Made by a program: the position numbers and the translations under genes
Notes under the pieces: generated by a model
What the model was told of the DNA's origin: nothing
Seen by the model: only the letters and a program-made list of their open reading frames with translations
Databases searched by the model: none
Shown: positions 45,871 to 56,770 of the stretch, piece after piece
How positions within the stretch are numbered: position 1 is the first letter of the stretch
How the letters are laid out: each line of letters starts with the position of its first letter
Assembly (NCBI GenBank): GCA_914767885.1
Contig: CAJZBQ010000052.1
Span: 280,501 to 344,500 of the forward strand
Origin: Blepharisma stoltei
Taxonomy: Eukaryota; Ciliophora; Heterotrichea; Heterotrichida; Blepharismidae
Reading direction: 5' to 3'
Length of the DNA: 64,000 nucleotides

Positions 45871-46269
45871 CTAATCAGCTGAAATAGTGCTGGGGTCTCT
45901 CGCTTCAAGGTTAACCCAACCCTTGAGCAGCTCTTGCACATCTGGATATAAACAGGACACCCACCTCGAGGAGTGCTGGTCGCTCGTCATAGTCATTTTA
46001 TATGTATCATCATCTAAGATAATGGCTTCTTTGACTCTTTGCTCACCTTCTTTTATAATTTCTTCTTCAGTGAGTCTTTGAAATCTCTTATCGTTGGTTT
46101 CTTTCTGGTTCATATAGTTAAAAGGAGTATTCTTGTAGATAAGATTCTTGGAGTTTGTAGGCATTTCTTTAGATCGTGGCTCTAAGTAATAAATTTGAGC
46201 AAGCTTCACCAGAGAGAATCCAAGTACACCTAGCAGGAGGAATCTATAGGTTTGCAGTGGGCTAACCAT
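45871..46269 (-). CDS. Small single-pass membrane protein
   Basis: 132 residues from ATG 46269 (MVSPLQTYRFLLLGVLGFSL) to TAG 45871. The N-terminal hydrophobic helix (about residues 9-27) is followed by a charged helical domain rich in Glu/Lys and a tail ending DPSTISAD. Could be an organelle or ER membrane anchor. Family not recognised. One exon. Confidence 0.6.
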   Translation of the reverse strand: MVSPLQTYRFLLLGVLGFSLVKLAQIYYLEPRSKEMPTNSKNLIYKNTPFNYMNQKETNDKRFQRLTEEEIIKEGEQRVKEAIILDDDTYKMTMTSDQHSSRWVSCLYPDVQELLKGWVNLEARDPSTISAD

Positions 46270-46394
46270 AATTATTTTAATTGGGATAAACAATCAAGTA
46301 ATAAAGTAATTATAAAGGCACTAAAAAATTATCAAAGATTAGGCTACTCGCTAGTCAAGAATGAATGGCTCACAAATTAATTTAATGTATAAAT

Positions 46395-47640
46395 TTACAA
46401 TAGCGCACTAGGTCTTCTCTGCTTATTAGGACTATTAAATGCAGAGCTGCTCGATTGAGAGCGCATAGGAGATCTCTTTGGAGAATTTGGGCAGCTTTTG
46501 AAATCAGACTGATAGTCAAAAAAATGTGAGCTTGAATGATGGTTCAATTCCAGCGATTTTTCTGTCATCATATTCAAGCCATTTCTGCTTGTATTTCTAA
46601 TCATTAGATTAAATAAAATTAAACTGTATATTTATAGTCCCCACTTCCTGAGTATTACGTGCTCCTCGGCGTGAGCTGTGGGGTGAACATGCCACTGTCC
46701 TGGGTATTACGTGCTCCTCGGCGTGAGCTGTGGGGTGAACATGCCACTGTGTATTTCTAATCATAAATGCAGGAAAATGAGGATCATTTGGTCTTGATAA
46801 ATTTTTGCCTATATCTACAACAGGCACATCTTTATCGACTTGTGTAAAGTTTAATTTATAATAATTCGAGTCCACCCAACAAGGGTTTGATAATGTTTTT
46901 CTTTCAGGAGACTTCGAGAAATTCAGAATTGGTTTAGTCGTATCAACTCACACACTGGAGTGCTTTGGGGAATAAATAGCTGAATTCAGAACTTCTCGTA
47001 TCAAATATCTATGACCAGATTGCAAGTTAAAATTCGGCGTAGAAACTCTTCTTGTTTTGGTGTGTATTAGTGGTTTGTCATTAAAAGACTCGAATCTTTT
47101 TTCGTTTACATCAAAAACATTAATCCCTTGTCTTTTTAGCTGCTTTCCAAAACTAATAGGTCCAGCAGTTTTTGGGCCTGGCTTGTCAACAACTCTGAAA
47201 TCAATATCAATTTTTTCTTTTTGGACTCTTGGCTTAGATTTCGGCTCTTCTGGTATTGAAGCTTCTAAGCTTCTTTGTCTTGTCATATCAAAACACAAAT
47301 TATAATACCCAGCATGCGGGACATGATCTTTATTGCTCTAAATTACGTTTACAACGGAATGATAATACTCATCTCTCCCTTGTGCTTTAAAAGCACTAGA
47401 AAGTCTTTTTACAGTTTTTTGTTTATTTTTAGGAGTGATTTTTTCTATTTCTTTTAAAAGCTCTACAACTTGTTCAGGCTTTGCAACCTCTTGAGGAGAA
47501 TTGTCAGTTTTTCTAGTAGGAAGCTTTGGCTTGCGTCCAAAAAAAATTTCTTTTCGGTGGGCTTTTACATTGGTGAATTTTTCGTCGAGAGTTTTTCCAA
47601 ATCTGCTGTAAACTTTAGTGTAACTTTGAGATCTATTCAT
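46395..47640 (-). CDS. Basic hypothetical protein, one 15-nt intron and one retroposon
   Basis: About 350 residues. Starts MNRSQSYTKVYSRFGK (ATG 47640). Intron 47338-47352 (GTAAACGTAATTTAG) joins YYHSV-SNKDHVPHAG. TGA-Trp near 46945. The retroposon at 46591-46750 splits the 3' part; excision across its 14-bp duplication gives FMIRNT-SRNGLNMM. Ser/Pro-rich basic tail ends RRPSALL. No domain recognised; the short HVPHAGYYN motif may mark a small conserved repeat. Confidence 0.65.
46591..46750. mobile_element. Short retroposon with internal tandem duplication
   Basis: 160 bp flanked by GTATTTCTAATCAT (46591-46604 and 46751-46764). After TATAGTCCCCACTTCC come two tandem copies of a roughly 52-bp unit starting near GAGTATTACGTGCTCCTCGG / GGGTATTACGTGCTCCTCGG and ending ATGCCACTGT. 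Same start as the 45.47-kb element. Excision restores the host gene. Confidence 0.8.
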
Positions 47641-47654
47641 TTATTATATTATGA

Positions 47655-48989
47655 TTATTTACCTTTTCTTCTTTTGGTGACTTCGTCTTCTTCAAGATAT
47701 GGAGGCAAATACTCTTTTGTGGCTATTTCTTGGACGTGGGTGACTGCAGGTCTTCCGCGCTTGACGGGAAGCTCACTTCTCCAGCCTGCAAAATCGAGCC
47801 CTCTTCCTCTGTGTAAGTAAAACCATAGCTTGCGCTCTGGATCATATTTAACACAAGGATCTTTTTCGTAGTGTAGCCTGTCAAGTGCTCCACTTACCAA
47901 GTTAGAAATCTGAGTGTCAGAAGCATTTTCTACGATAAACTGGCTGTCTCTTACAAGCGCACAGATATCAGCTCTGGTGCCTACCCCATCTTGCAATCTT
48001 GCTGCAGCATCTCTTGTAATAGAAAGCAGTGTCAAATAAGCTGGTCTATCTGGCTTCAGACATTGATGGTCTCTTGGCTTTATATTAGTTGACGTCAATT
48101 TTTTGCACACAGGAGCTACAATTGCAATTGTCCCATCTTCCAATTGGTAAGCCCATGGGAGAGTTGGGTTATTATATCTATCAGTTTCTTGCTTTCTATA
48201 CTTTTCAACCCATTCTAGCGAAGACATCCTAATAGTGAGCTGATTTTTGTGTATATTTAAATCTTTAAATCTTGATGAGTACTTAACCCAGTCTAAGTTC
48301 CCCACTTTTTTAAGCTCATTTTCTTTTTCTTCGTCCTCCCCTTTTCTCGGCTTCTCTGCAATCTCATATAAAGCTTCTTCTTCCTCATCAATAATGGTTG
48401 AGTCTCCACTTGTGCATTCATCAAAGTCATGGCTAAATACACTTTCATCACTAGAACTGTCTGATTCAAACTCATGATAAGCCAATTTTCTTCTGATCCA
48501 GACACTTTTTGCAGCTTCATATGATAGTGATTTTAATTTTTCAGGGAGTTCGGTCTTTAATTTGGTTGTGTACTGGTATAAATCGTCGTCAAATAATGCT
48601 TTTGCATGCCTAGATACTCGTTTATGGGCTGAAGTATAGTGTCCTTTGCAGATTTTTTCACTGAATTCTTGAATAGGATTGAACATATGGAAGATTTGGT
48701 GGGTGAATAATTCTTCAAGGGTTTGATTTACTTTGGATGACGGAAGAAGCGAAATGAGCTCAGAACGATCTTTGTCAGTGATTAAGTCACTCCAGACGTC
48801 AACTGTAAAAACATCGAGTAAATCTACTTGCTCAATTAATTTAGGCAGTCGGAGCTTTTTGCCTTGGATTAGGTAGGTCTTTGAAATTTCGTCTTCTTCG
48901 TCTGAAGACTCAGAGCTTTCAGTGACTGCTTCGATTTGAAGATCAAGATCAGCTTCAGATTCAGACACTATATCTGTCCAATCCTCCAT
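47655..48989 (-). CDS. NFRKB: NFRKB-like INO80 chromatin-remodelling subunit
   Basis: Single 444-residue ORF. Acidic N-terminus, then a DEUBAD-like helical region (LIEQVDLLDVFTVDVWSDLI, SELISLLP), an acidic linker, and a strongly matching NFRKB winged-helix domain at about 310-400 (LTLLSITRDAAARLQDGVGT, RADICALVRDSQF, SGALDRLHYEKDPCVKYD, KLWFYLHRGR). In animals NFRKB is an INO80 subunit that binds the deubiquitinase UCH37/UCHL5 through DEUBAD. Ends KRRKGK. No intron or IES. Confidence 0.88.
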   Translation of the reverse strand: MEDWTDIVSESEADLDLQIEAVTESSESSDEEDEISKTYLIQGKKLRLPKLIEQVDLLDVFTVDVWSDLITDKDRSELISLLPSSKVNQTLEELFTHQIFHMFNPIQEFSEKICKGHYTSAHKRVSRHAKALFDDDLYQYTTKLKTELPEKLKSLSYEAAKSVWIRRKLAYHEFESDSSSDESVFSHDFDECTSGDSTIIDEEEEALYEIAEKPRKGEDEEKENELKKVGNLDWVKYSSRFKDLNIHKNQLTIRMSSLEWVEKYRKQETDRYNNPTLPWAYQLEDGTIAIVAPVCKKLTSTNIKPRDHQCLKPDRPAYLTLLSITRDAAARLQDGVGTRADICALVRDSQFIVENASDTQISNLVSGALDRLHYEKDPCVKYDPERKLWFYLHRGRGLDFAGWRSELPVKRGRPAVTHVQEIATKEYLPPYLEEDEVTKRRKGK

Positions 48990-49133
48990 TTAGAGTTATT
49001 TATAACACTTAATATTGAAAACATAGTAATTAATCAAAGTGTTGAGCCTCAGGGCTTTATATTTATGATGAATAAGGAGTGATTTCATCGTCTGAAGAAG
49101 TATTGGTAAACATGGGGATTTTTATTTCAATTC

Positions 49134-49796
49134 TTACTCCAAGATATTAAATAATTGAATTTGTCCCCGATATAATAAAATACTATTTTTATTTATATTT
49201 TTAATTAATTGTAGAGTTAGTTTTTCGTGATTATTTCTTTTAATTGGTCTCGGGTCAGATTTTCTTTCTTTTATATCAGTGTCTTCGATATTTTCTGATT
49301 TTTCCTTCGTAATTGAAAATGGATTAGTATAGGGCTTTGATAAAATTCTGGCAGTTTTAGGCCTCTGTGGTGCTTGAATTGCATCTGTTTTAGGTCTAGA
49401 TGTATTTGGCCTATCTTTTATATATGAAATAAAATCTTCTTTTGAGTTTCTGGGAGTTTTTGGGAGGCAATCTGTTTTGAGAGGTTTCAAATTCGGAAAA
49501 GATTTTGGTATTATTCCATGAGGGTTGATATATTTATAATTTAGACTAGAAATTCTTTCGCTAGTAGGAATTGATGGTCTTTTTTGGAGTAAATTCAGCA
49601 TAAACTCGCTTGAGCAGTAGATTAGTTGTTTTTTCTGAAAATTTTCATTGAAGTGCTTATAAGACTTTATAGTTTGGGGAACATTCAAGCTTTTCTTGGA
49701 AAAATTCTTTCTCAAAGGAGAAACGTTTTTTGCTCTAAGTTCATCAAGCCCATCAAAGGTAAATGATTTTATATGAACAGTGCGCATACTAGACAT
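49134..49796 (-). CDS. Basic hypothetical protein
   Basis: 220 residues, ATG 49796 to TAA 49134-49136. Lys/Arg/Pro/Ser-rich, largely disordered with NTSRPKTDAI and RPKTARILSKP motifs. No domain recognised. Single exon. The RPKTA-type repeats are seen in some ciliary proteins, but that is weak. Confidence 0.55.
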   Translation of the reverse strand: MSSMRTVHIKSFTFDGLDELRAKNVSPLRKNFSKKSLNVPQTIKSYKHFNENFQKKQLIYCSSEFMLNLLQKRPSIPTSERISSLNYKYINPHGIIPKSFPNLKPLKTDCLPKTPRNSKEDFISYIKDRPNTSRPKTDAIQAPQRPKTARILSKPYTNPFSITKEKSENIEDTDIKERKSDPRPIKRNNHEKLTLQLIKNINKNSILLYRGQIQLFNILE

Positions 49797-50133
49797 TGTT
49801 TTTACATTAAAATAGTGAAAAAATAAAAAAGCGCATATATAAGTTTATATTGCAAACTTGATATACTTGCCCAAAATGCTCTCTTAATTCCATTTCAATA
49901 GCATTAATTGAATTAACTATAAAGGATTTGTTAATGTTTACTAAAACTTACGCATTTATCTGCCAATACAGTGAAAACGTTCTTCCCACATACTATATAT
50001 TTGGATAATATTGTATCTGATTTATTAAAAGATACTGAATTTAATTCTACAACATAAGCTTATAACTAGCAAGTTTATATGAAATATAGACACTGAATAA
50101 TCAAAATCCTAATCAATTTCTATCTATTCAGTA
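49797..50133. other. Intergenic AT-rich spacer
   Basis: About 340 bp with no recognised feature. Confidence 0.5.
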
Positions 50134-50874
50134 TTATACTACACTTATATCTGCCACTTTTTCTTTTTTCTTCATATTTTTGAGCAGTCTCTTAATATTA
50201 TCCTGATGCTGCAAAATTTCACTTTTTTCTTTTGTTAATTTTAAATTCTCTCTGAACTCCTCAGCCGATCCTTGCAGTTTCAAGCTTTCTCAAATTCCTT
50301 TTTTCCGGTCAATTTTAATTTTATTCGCTTTCCTATCAATAGTGCTTTCTGCAGACTGTTTTGTGGATCTCATGCTGTTTTCAAGCAATTTTTTTTGGAC
50401 TTCAGTTGAAGTATTTTGTGAAAAATTTGGATTTTGGTTTATTCTCCCACGGCTTGGATGCCTTTTAGGAAAAAACAACGATTTCGTGGAGTATGAGTGC
50501 TTTATTCAATTAATTGGCGTACAATAAGATCCTACAGTCGGAGAGTTTTTCGCAATTTCTTCATCTCTCAATTTTTTCATTAAAAGTTTTCTTTTAGGAG
50601 GCAAAATAACAGCTTTTCTGCTAGGTGTATAGCTGCTTTGTGCCCGTTTTTCTTTAAAATTTTCATCTTTATAAGTTATTAATCTCCCAAGCCCATCTCT
50701 TTCTTTTATAAAAGGTACAAAAAAATCAAAATTTTTCCCTTCATCTTTTACAGGGCTTTTTAAAGGGCAAATATCATCAATAACAGACTGTTGTGTTTTT
50801 ATTACAGAAGTTTGGTTTGGCATCCCCCATTGGTATAGAGAATCTAGATAATTACAAATCGTTTTGCTTTCCAT
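50134..50874 (-). CDS. Basic protein with a PTVGSY motif
   Basis: 247 residues reading two TGA as Trp (after CTPIN and after KKGI), ATG 50874 to TAA 50134-50136. The segment NSPTVGSYCTPIN resembles the P-x-V/G-x-Y repeats of sperm-tail/SHIPPO microtubule proteins, but only one copy is seen. C-terminal half is a coiled coil with KLQGSAEEFRENL. Function unknown; a microtubule link is a guess. Confidence 0.55.
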
Positions 50875-50899
50875 AATTATTTATCCTCATCAAAATTAA

Positions 50900-51283
50900 T
50901 TATTGTTGTTTAAATCTGCTAGCATCAATTTTAATTCCTGCTTTGACCAATTCTGCCATATGTTCTAAGTTCTCAAGTCTTTCATCAACATCTTCAATTG
51001 TTAAAATAGTGTCAGCATCTTTCTGATAAGTTTCTCCAGGCTTTAATGTCTTTTGTAATTCTCTATAGAACTTAATAGCTTCATCTGCATCACGTGCATC
51101 ATATGTAGCAGTGCCACCTTGCTCAATTATATCATTTTTCTTTTGTAAAGTGTCTGAAAACTCCAAAGGTTCATTAAACTCTGTTTGCAGAAAATAAGCT
51201 TTGAATAAGTTATCAGAGCGTAAACTTGTAGATAATGCTACTGAAACAACAAGCGCACAAATTATCAAACTGTTAACGGCCAT
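50900..51283 (-). CDS. Small secreted or lumenal protein with signal peptide
   Basis: 127 residues. The N-terminus MAVNSLIICALVVSVALSTS is a good signal peptide with likely cleavage near residues 18-22. The mature part is acidic and helical (DADEAIKFYRELQKTL, ERLENLEHMAELV). No family recognised. ATG 51283, TAA at 50900-50902. Single exon. Confidence 0.65.
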   Translation of the reverse strand: MAVNSLIICALVVSVALSTSLRSDNLFKAYFLQTEFNEPLEFSDTLQKKNDIIEQGGTATYDARDADEAIKFYRELQKTLKPGETYQKDADTILTIEDVDERLENLEHMAELVKAGIKIDASRFKQQ

Positions 51284-51340
51284 TTTAAATATTTAATATC
51301 ATTTAACTATTTCAAAAAATGTCAATTAACCAATGAGGCT

Positions 51341-53067
51341 TTAACGGTTATCCTCAATAGCTTTCAATATATCATCAACAATTTTTCTTTTTTCAGGCTG
51401 GAAATAATTCGCAGAAGAAACCAAGCTGTCGACATTTGTGCTTCTGTCTTCGCTAAACCTCTTCAAATTCAAAAAAGGGATTTTAGGGAATTTTTTATTT
51501 CCAGATAAAAGGATGGCTTCTGAATTCACTTTTTCTTTCGATTTATTCCTTCTTTTAAGGCGCTTACTCCCCCTTCCGTGGGGTTTATTTTTTTTTTTTA
51601 CAAAAATTTATATATAAATTTTATAGAAAATTTTTTTTTTCGAAATTTTAAAAAAAATCGGAAGCAAATATTAATTTAATTTATAAAATGTTTTAAAATG
51701 CAAATTTTTTTAAAATTACACAGAATTCATTATTATACTAATTATCACTTATATATCAATTTTTTTTCATAAAAAAATTTTTTATTTAAAAATTTTTGTT
51801 CGCTTAAGGAGGGTGGGCTTTTGGGCAAAAAAGGGATTTTTTCTAATGGTTTTGTACACTCACGGAGGGGGTAGTTAGGTTTTTCTTTTACTGTTGATAA
51901 ATGCCTGGATTTAATTGGGGTTAATGATTTTGTTAAATTTGTAATTTCTCTTCTAATTGAAAGCTTGGTAGGGTTAAGATGTCTGGAAGGGGAATAGTCA
52001 AGTCTTTCAGTCCAAGCACCTGCATAATGAATTGGCTCAGTGAATTTTAAGTAGCAGTCGTCACATACAAGTGTTTTTTTGTTAAGAAAAACAACATTTT
52101 TCTTATGTTTGAGATAATCGAATAAAGTCATTTTTGGGTGATTTCTTGCAATTAATTTGGGGATTTCTTGAGAATTGGAATCTATCACAAACTTATAGGC
52201 AATATCACACATTCTTTCAACTTCACAAGGGTTTTCGCAGTTATTGCATAAAACTGACTTTTGGAGGGATACAGGATTTTGAGGATTTGAGGAAACTTTT
52301 TTAGGGTTCACAGTGTCAGGCAGCTTGGTTAAGCTCACAAGATCTAATGGTTTGCTGGACTGGCAGCGGACTGAAGTTGCCATTAATAGCCAAAGTCTAT
52401 CTTTAGCATCAATTTTAAAATGAATTACCATTCTTGATATAGACATCTGATTATCTGTAACAAGCTTTACATGCTCGACAAGCACTTCCCCTACATTTCT
52501 CATATAATTCCTTATTTCAAAGCCTCTCAAAGGCATTACTCTGCTATGATACTCCTCCCCTTCAAAAGTAACAGCTCTTTCATACAAGTCATACCTCAAA
52601 TCATACAAATCCTTTGTATTTTCTCTCATCTCAAATAAGCAGATACTTGGACTTCACACCATCTGGATCTGGCTATTTTTTATTCCTTTAGGGTCAATAA
52701 ATTTCTGTAAAATTCCATCTTGTGACTTGTTCCTGTAATGCAAAAAATGCTTGAGTTCTTCAGCTTCGAAAAATTCTATTTCTCTAATTCCACCTTTACC
52801 TATATAAGTGAAATAAGCTACAATCCCAGACTTAGAAACAGACTGAAGAAATGCTTGCTCTATATTTAAGGTAGTAAGCTGGTCTTTTGGTTTTTTGACA
52901 ATTGTCCCATCTCCAGATGAATAAAACCATGATCTTGGCTGTTGATGCTTATAAATGACTGTATGTGGTAAATAAAAACCTCGAAATGAGGTATCGTCTC
53001 CTTCACGTTGTCAAGCGTAGTAATATATGTTTTCAATAAGTCCATCTCCTTCAAGGGGTTTTGCCAT
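51341..53067 (-). CDS. Hypothetical protein with a Cys-pair region, interrupted by a MITE
   Basis: About 470 residues. ATG 53067 (MAKPLEGDGLIENIYYYAW; the Trp is TGA). The beta-rich N-terminal half includes VVKKPKDQ-like and FTYIGKGG segments. The middle has paired Cys (CNNCENPC about 52235, CDDCYLKF about 52065), a possible zinc site. The MITE 51565-51875 interrupts the basic C-terminal part; the TA join gives VKEKP-KRLKRRNKS in frame. Ends ILKAIEDNR, TAA 51341-51343. Family unknown. Confidence 0.65.
51565..51875. mobile_element. Pogo-type MITE, opposite orientation
   Basis: 311 bp between TA51565 and TA51876. The direct pair lies at the right end (TTCGCTTAAGGAGGGTGGG then ACTCACGGAGGGGG) and the left end has CTCCCCCTTCCGTGG, so it is reversed relative to 25.6 kb. 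Left hairpin reduced. Removal restores the host frame. Confidence 0.8.
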
Positions 53068-53087
53068 ATTAACTGATTAATTAGCTA

Positions 53088-54581
53088 TTACTTTTTCTTT
53101 AAGGTCTTATAGCTTTTTTGACTCCTTTGCATTAAATCTTCCCAGGATAGTGGGATAGATAGATCCTCGTCTTCTATTTGTGGGTCCTTTTCTGCCATAA
53201 GTGGCGCAGTGAATTCTATTTTAGGAGAATTTTTGAGGTCTTTTTTGAAGTTTTGGGGAATTTCACTTTTATCTGATTGGCATTCTTTAAAAAGTGTAAT
53301 AATTTCAGTCGCTCTATGCTCTATAATGCCTAATTTTTGTATTAAGCTCTCTTCATCGTTTAAGACAAGTCTATCGCTTTCTGGCTTGCAGCCTAGTTTT
53401 GTGAATAATAAATCAACTGCATTTTTAATTGATTTGAAGGTTTCTGTCATTTCTTCGCACCTTTGGGTATAGTCACTAGTTTTATTTGTAGTTTGTGAAT
53501 ATTTTTTTTCTAATTCATTTACAGCAAGAATTCTCTTTTCTTCTGAACTGTTCCCTTTTGCTTTTATTTCAGAAATCTCATCTTTTAAAGCTTGAATTTG
53601 ATTTTCTATTGCTTCTAAGTCTAAATTGAGCTCTTCTACATATTTTCCTAATGTTATATTATGCTCTTTCGTCTCTTGATACTGCTTAATTAGCATTTCA
53701 ATATCGCTTATTCCAGTATACTCTTGCAGCTTATCACAAATAAGCTGATACTCATCAACTTTTCTGCTTGACACCAATATTGCAGCCTTATCTTTTGCAA
53801 TTTTCCATGACAATTTTGTGATTTTTTTAATTAATTCTTGTTCTTGCTCTGCTTCTTTATTTTCCAGCTCAGCATTTTTTCTTTTTTCTAAAATCGCGTC
53901 TTGGGTTTCCTTTATTTGTTTTTCTTTTTCAATGACTTTTCCTAAATTATTCCAATCAGAATTAAACTCTTTTTCTTCTTTTTCAGCTTCTTGCTTGAGT
54001 TCTTCTATTTTTTCTTTAGCTTGGTCTCTTTCTCTGATTGCTTTATTTCCTTTTTCTACGATTTCTTTCATTTCTTCCCTTTTCTTTTTAATATCTTCGT
54101 CGAGTTCTTTGTAGATATTCATAAAAAAGTTTTTTTCTCTTCTGACTTTATCGATTTCATCACGAATTTTTTTGTTTTTGGCGACAGATTCATTGTATTT
54201 TTGAAGGGAGATTTCGAGTTTGCTTTCTAAGCTTTTGATTTTTCGGTTGATAATTAGGTTTGTTTCTTTGCTCCCTTTTACTCCGCCTATCATTTCTCGC
54301 TGTTTTGCTATTTTGCTTTGCATTTCAGCGATTTGTCGGTCGAGATCAGCAATTTTACGTTTGGCTAGTTCTGTTTTCTTAGATCCAGTCTCATATGGTT
54401 CTTGAGATAGGCTTCTTCTTGAAGGTTCATTAATTTTTGTTTCTGTTATAAATTCAAAACCAACTGAGCTTTTAATTTTTTCAGTTTCTTCTTTAAGTGC
54501 GGAATTTCTGCATAATGGAGTTGCTGCGAGAGAAGGCCTGGAACTTCAAGGGTTAGTGAATTGTGCTGGCTTTTGAAGGAG
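53088..54581 (-). CDS. Outer dynein arm docking complex coiled-coil protein (CCDC63/CCDC114-like)
   Basis: About 490 residues of nearly continuous coiled coil. Motif order (LNTAR-like start missing; KIADLDRQIAEMQSKIAKQR, KNFFMNIYKELDEDIKKKRE, YQLICDKLQEYTGISDIEML) fits ODAD1/ODA-DC proteins, which anchor outer dynein arms to axonemal doublets. The C-terminus is DLMQRSQKSYKTLKKK, TAA 53088-53090. The start is not visible: the frame is open to a TAG at 54582-54584, where retroposon DNA begins. The first coding segment is therefore probably separated by the composite insertion at about 54585-56770. Confidence 0.7.
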
Positions 54582-54762
54582 CTATGGGCTCGAGGTGGAG
54601 GAACTCTCCGGGGCAGGGTTTATCTCGGCCCACAGACAAGAGACCGAAGGTGTAGCATTAATCGAACATTTCTAGAGGAGTTTCTGCTGCCTGTAAATGG
54701 CGGAGGTAGTTCCAGAAGGAGGTATCGGACGATTCCCTCATACTATGACCACTACCAGATGC

Positions 54763-56609
54763 TAACTCCCCCCCCCCTCCGTGAGCGAACAAAACCATTA
54801 GAAAAATCCCTATTTTTTGGTCAAAAACCCACCCTCCGTGAGCGAACAAAAAATTTTTTTACATATAATTTTATATATATAGTTTATTATATCTATATTT
54901 AATACAAATAAAGAGGATAATATTGAAAAATAATTATTAAGTTTGTTTGATATATTATTCAAAGGGTTAAAAAAAAGAATACCATAAGTGAAAAGGTTGA
55001 ATTTAACAATTTTAAATTTAAGACAAAAAAATGAATAGAAGAAATCGATTAGATAATTAACTTCTTCATATTAACTTGATGGCTGAAAATCTTTGGATGA
55101 TTAACGCCATAAGAACCCGTCAACTCAAATGATTTTCTGACAAGTTGAGGGCTTACAGCATCTCACGCCTTTGAAGCAATGTTTATCAGTTGCTGGCGAT
55201 CAAGAGCTTTGAGGTTTCCAGTTCTTTTCGATCTTCTTTCAATCTGCTCTGTTTGGAATTTGATTCTGAAATCTGTTGTTTTTGATTTGAAATTTGCAAT
55301 TACCAGTGCGTCAAGTGGTTGCAAATACTTTGTGCACCCTCCAGGGATCACAATTTTGGTTGCATCTAAATCTGAAATTGCATTAGAAATCATGATAGTT
55401 TTATGACTTCCAGCCTGATCATAAATCAGCAGTTGGTTTCCCTCGTCTCAATATTGTTCTGAGGTAGTCATTAAGAATCTGGTCAGAAATGTAGCCAGAT
55501 TTATTTGATTTTATGATGACATTTTCTGGAATATTCAGTCTTTCTCTTACAAGGTTCGGGATCTGGCCATTTTTCTCTTGAAAAATGAGCAAAAGCAGGC
55601 ATTTTTTCTCCATCAGCTCTAATCATAAGCATAACAGTGATAAAATGGTTCATTTTAGCTGATTGAACGCCCTAGAATTCGTTGAGTTCCCTTTGAAATC
55701 ATAAGTGAACTTGCTTTTTTTATATCTCAATCAAATCTCGTTTCATCGAAATTGTAAATGTTAGATGGAACGAATTGAGGAAGCAATGACGCTAAATCAT
55801 CTAGGTATTGCCTGACAAGTTCTGCCTCTTTTTCGATTGGCTTAATGCTTGAGGCATTGATTTTTCTGAAAGATAAATTATTTCTGGTCCTAAATCCTTG
55901 CCACCATTTATCTCCACAGCCGAATCGCGCCAATCCCCATTTTCTGCCGCCAAACTTTTTGCTTTCTCCTCAATCGTTGATCTGAGAACCTGAATACCTT
56001 GCTCACGGATTGCAGTAAACCAATGAACTAGTTCTTTCTCTAGCTCTGGAAATTGAGTGAAGCTTTCTAATTTTAATTTTTTATCAGATTTTACTGATTT
56101 CTTCAACTCATCAAGCTTATTCAACCCATTCGGAAATCGAGCTAAAGGAGTTGACATGAAACTTTTGCAGCAACATCTCTCATGCTCATCTCATTTTGGT
56201 GTTGAATGTAAAATTCAGCAATTTCAACTTTCTGCCAAATTTCAATGTACTTTCTTTTCCCTTTGTACATTTTTATATTATGATTTATAGAGAATTTGCT
56301 TATTATATTAAATAAGAAAATATATAAAATATTTTAACTGAATGCATATATTTATTACTAATAGCTTTATTGATTATTAAATTATTGAAAAATTAAGCTG
56401 TGTTTTACCTTTAATCAAATGGTATTCTTTTTTTTTTGGGAAATTCCCTTACTCTCCCCCCATAATATTTTTAAAATAATTTTCAACTTATAAAAAAATA
56501 TTATTTTACAATTAAAAAATTTATATATATTTTTTTTTAAAAAATAAAAATTAACCCCCCTCCGTGAGCGAACAAAAATTTTTTTGTTCGCTCACGGAGG
56601 GGGGGGGGA
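54763..56609. mobile_element. Pogo/Tigger-type DNA transposon, likely parent of the MITEs
   Basis: 1847 bp between TA54763 and TA56610. Both ends equal the MITE ends: left direct pair of CTCCGTGAGCGAAC (the second after AAAACCCACC) and right hairpin of CTCCGTGAGCGAACAAAA and its complement. The interior carries a minus-strand transposase in place of the MITE body. It is inserted in GC-rich retroposon-like DNA: without it 54585-54762 and 56612-56770 would be contiguous. Confidence 0.88.
55049..56270 (-). pseudogene. Pogo-family transposase (DDE_1), frameshifted
   Basis: Reading pieces in order on the minus strand: an N-terminal HTH (IWQKVEIAEFYIQHQNEMSM), a CENP-B/Tc5-type HTH (PELEKELVHWFTAIREQGI), then the DDE_1 catalytic core. 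The three acidic motifs are visible: IYNFDET (first Asp), LLIYDQAGSH (second) and LQPLDALV (third), together with the family motif GGCTKYLQPLD. About five single-base frameshifts lie near 56155, 55925, 55665, 55610 and 55435, several at A or G runs. They may be real decay or long-read indels. Start ATG 56270, stop TAA 55049-55051. Confidence 0.85.
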
Positions 56610-56770
56610 GTAAGAAATCCTATGCTGAAAATTTAGTCCAAGTAGGTTTGGTGACTCTCCAGTCAGACAAACGATGTGACCCTGAGAAAAAGAGCCTTGG
56701 TGGCTTCAGTGTCTAGCTCCATATGAAAGGTAGGGGTGAAACTCGAATGGCTAGGGGCTGAAATAATCCT

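Noticed and set aside
54658-54849. Minus ORF ending NYLRHLQAAETPLEMFD as a gene fragment
   Set aside because: Lies in GC-rich retroposon-like DNA, and its upstream part is Pogo terminal repeat. No continuation on the far side of the Pogo element stays open.
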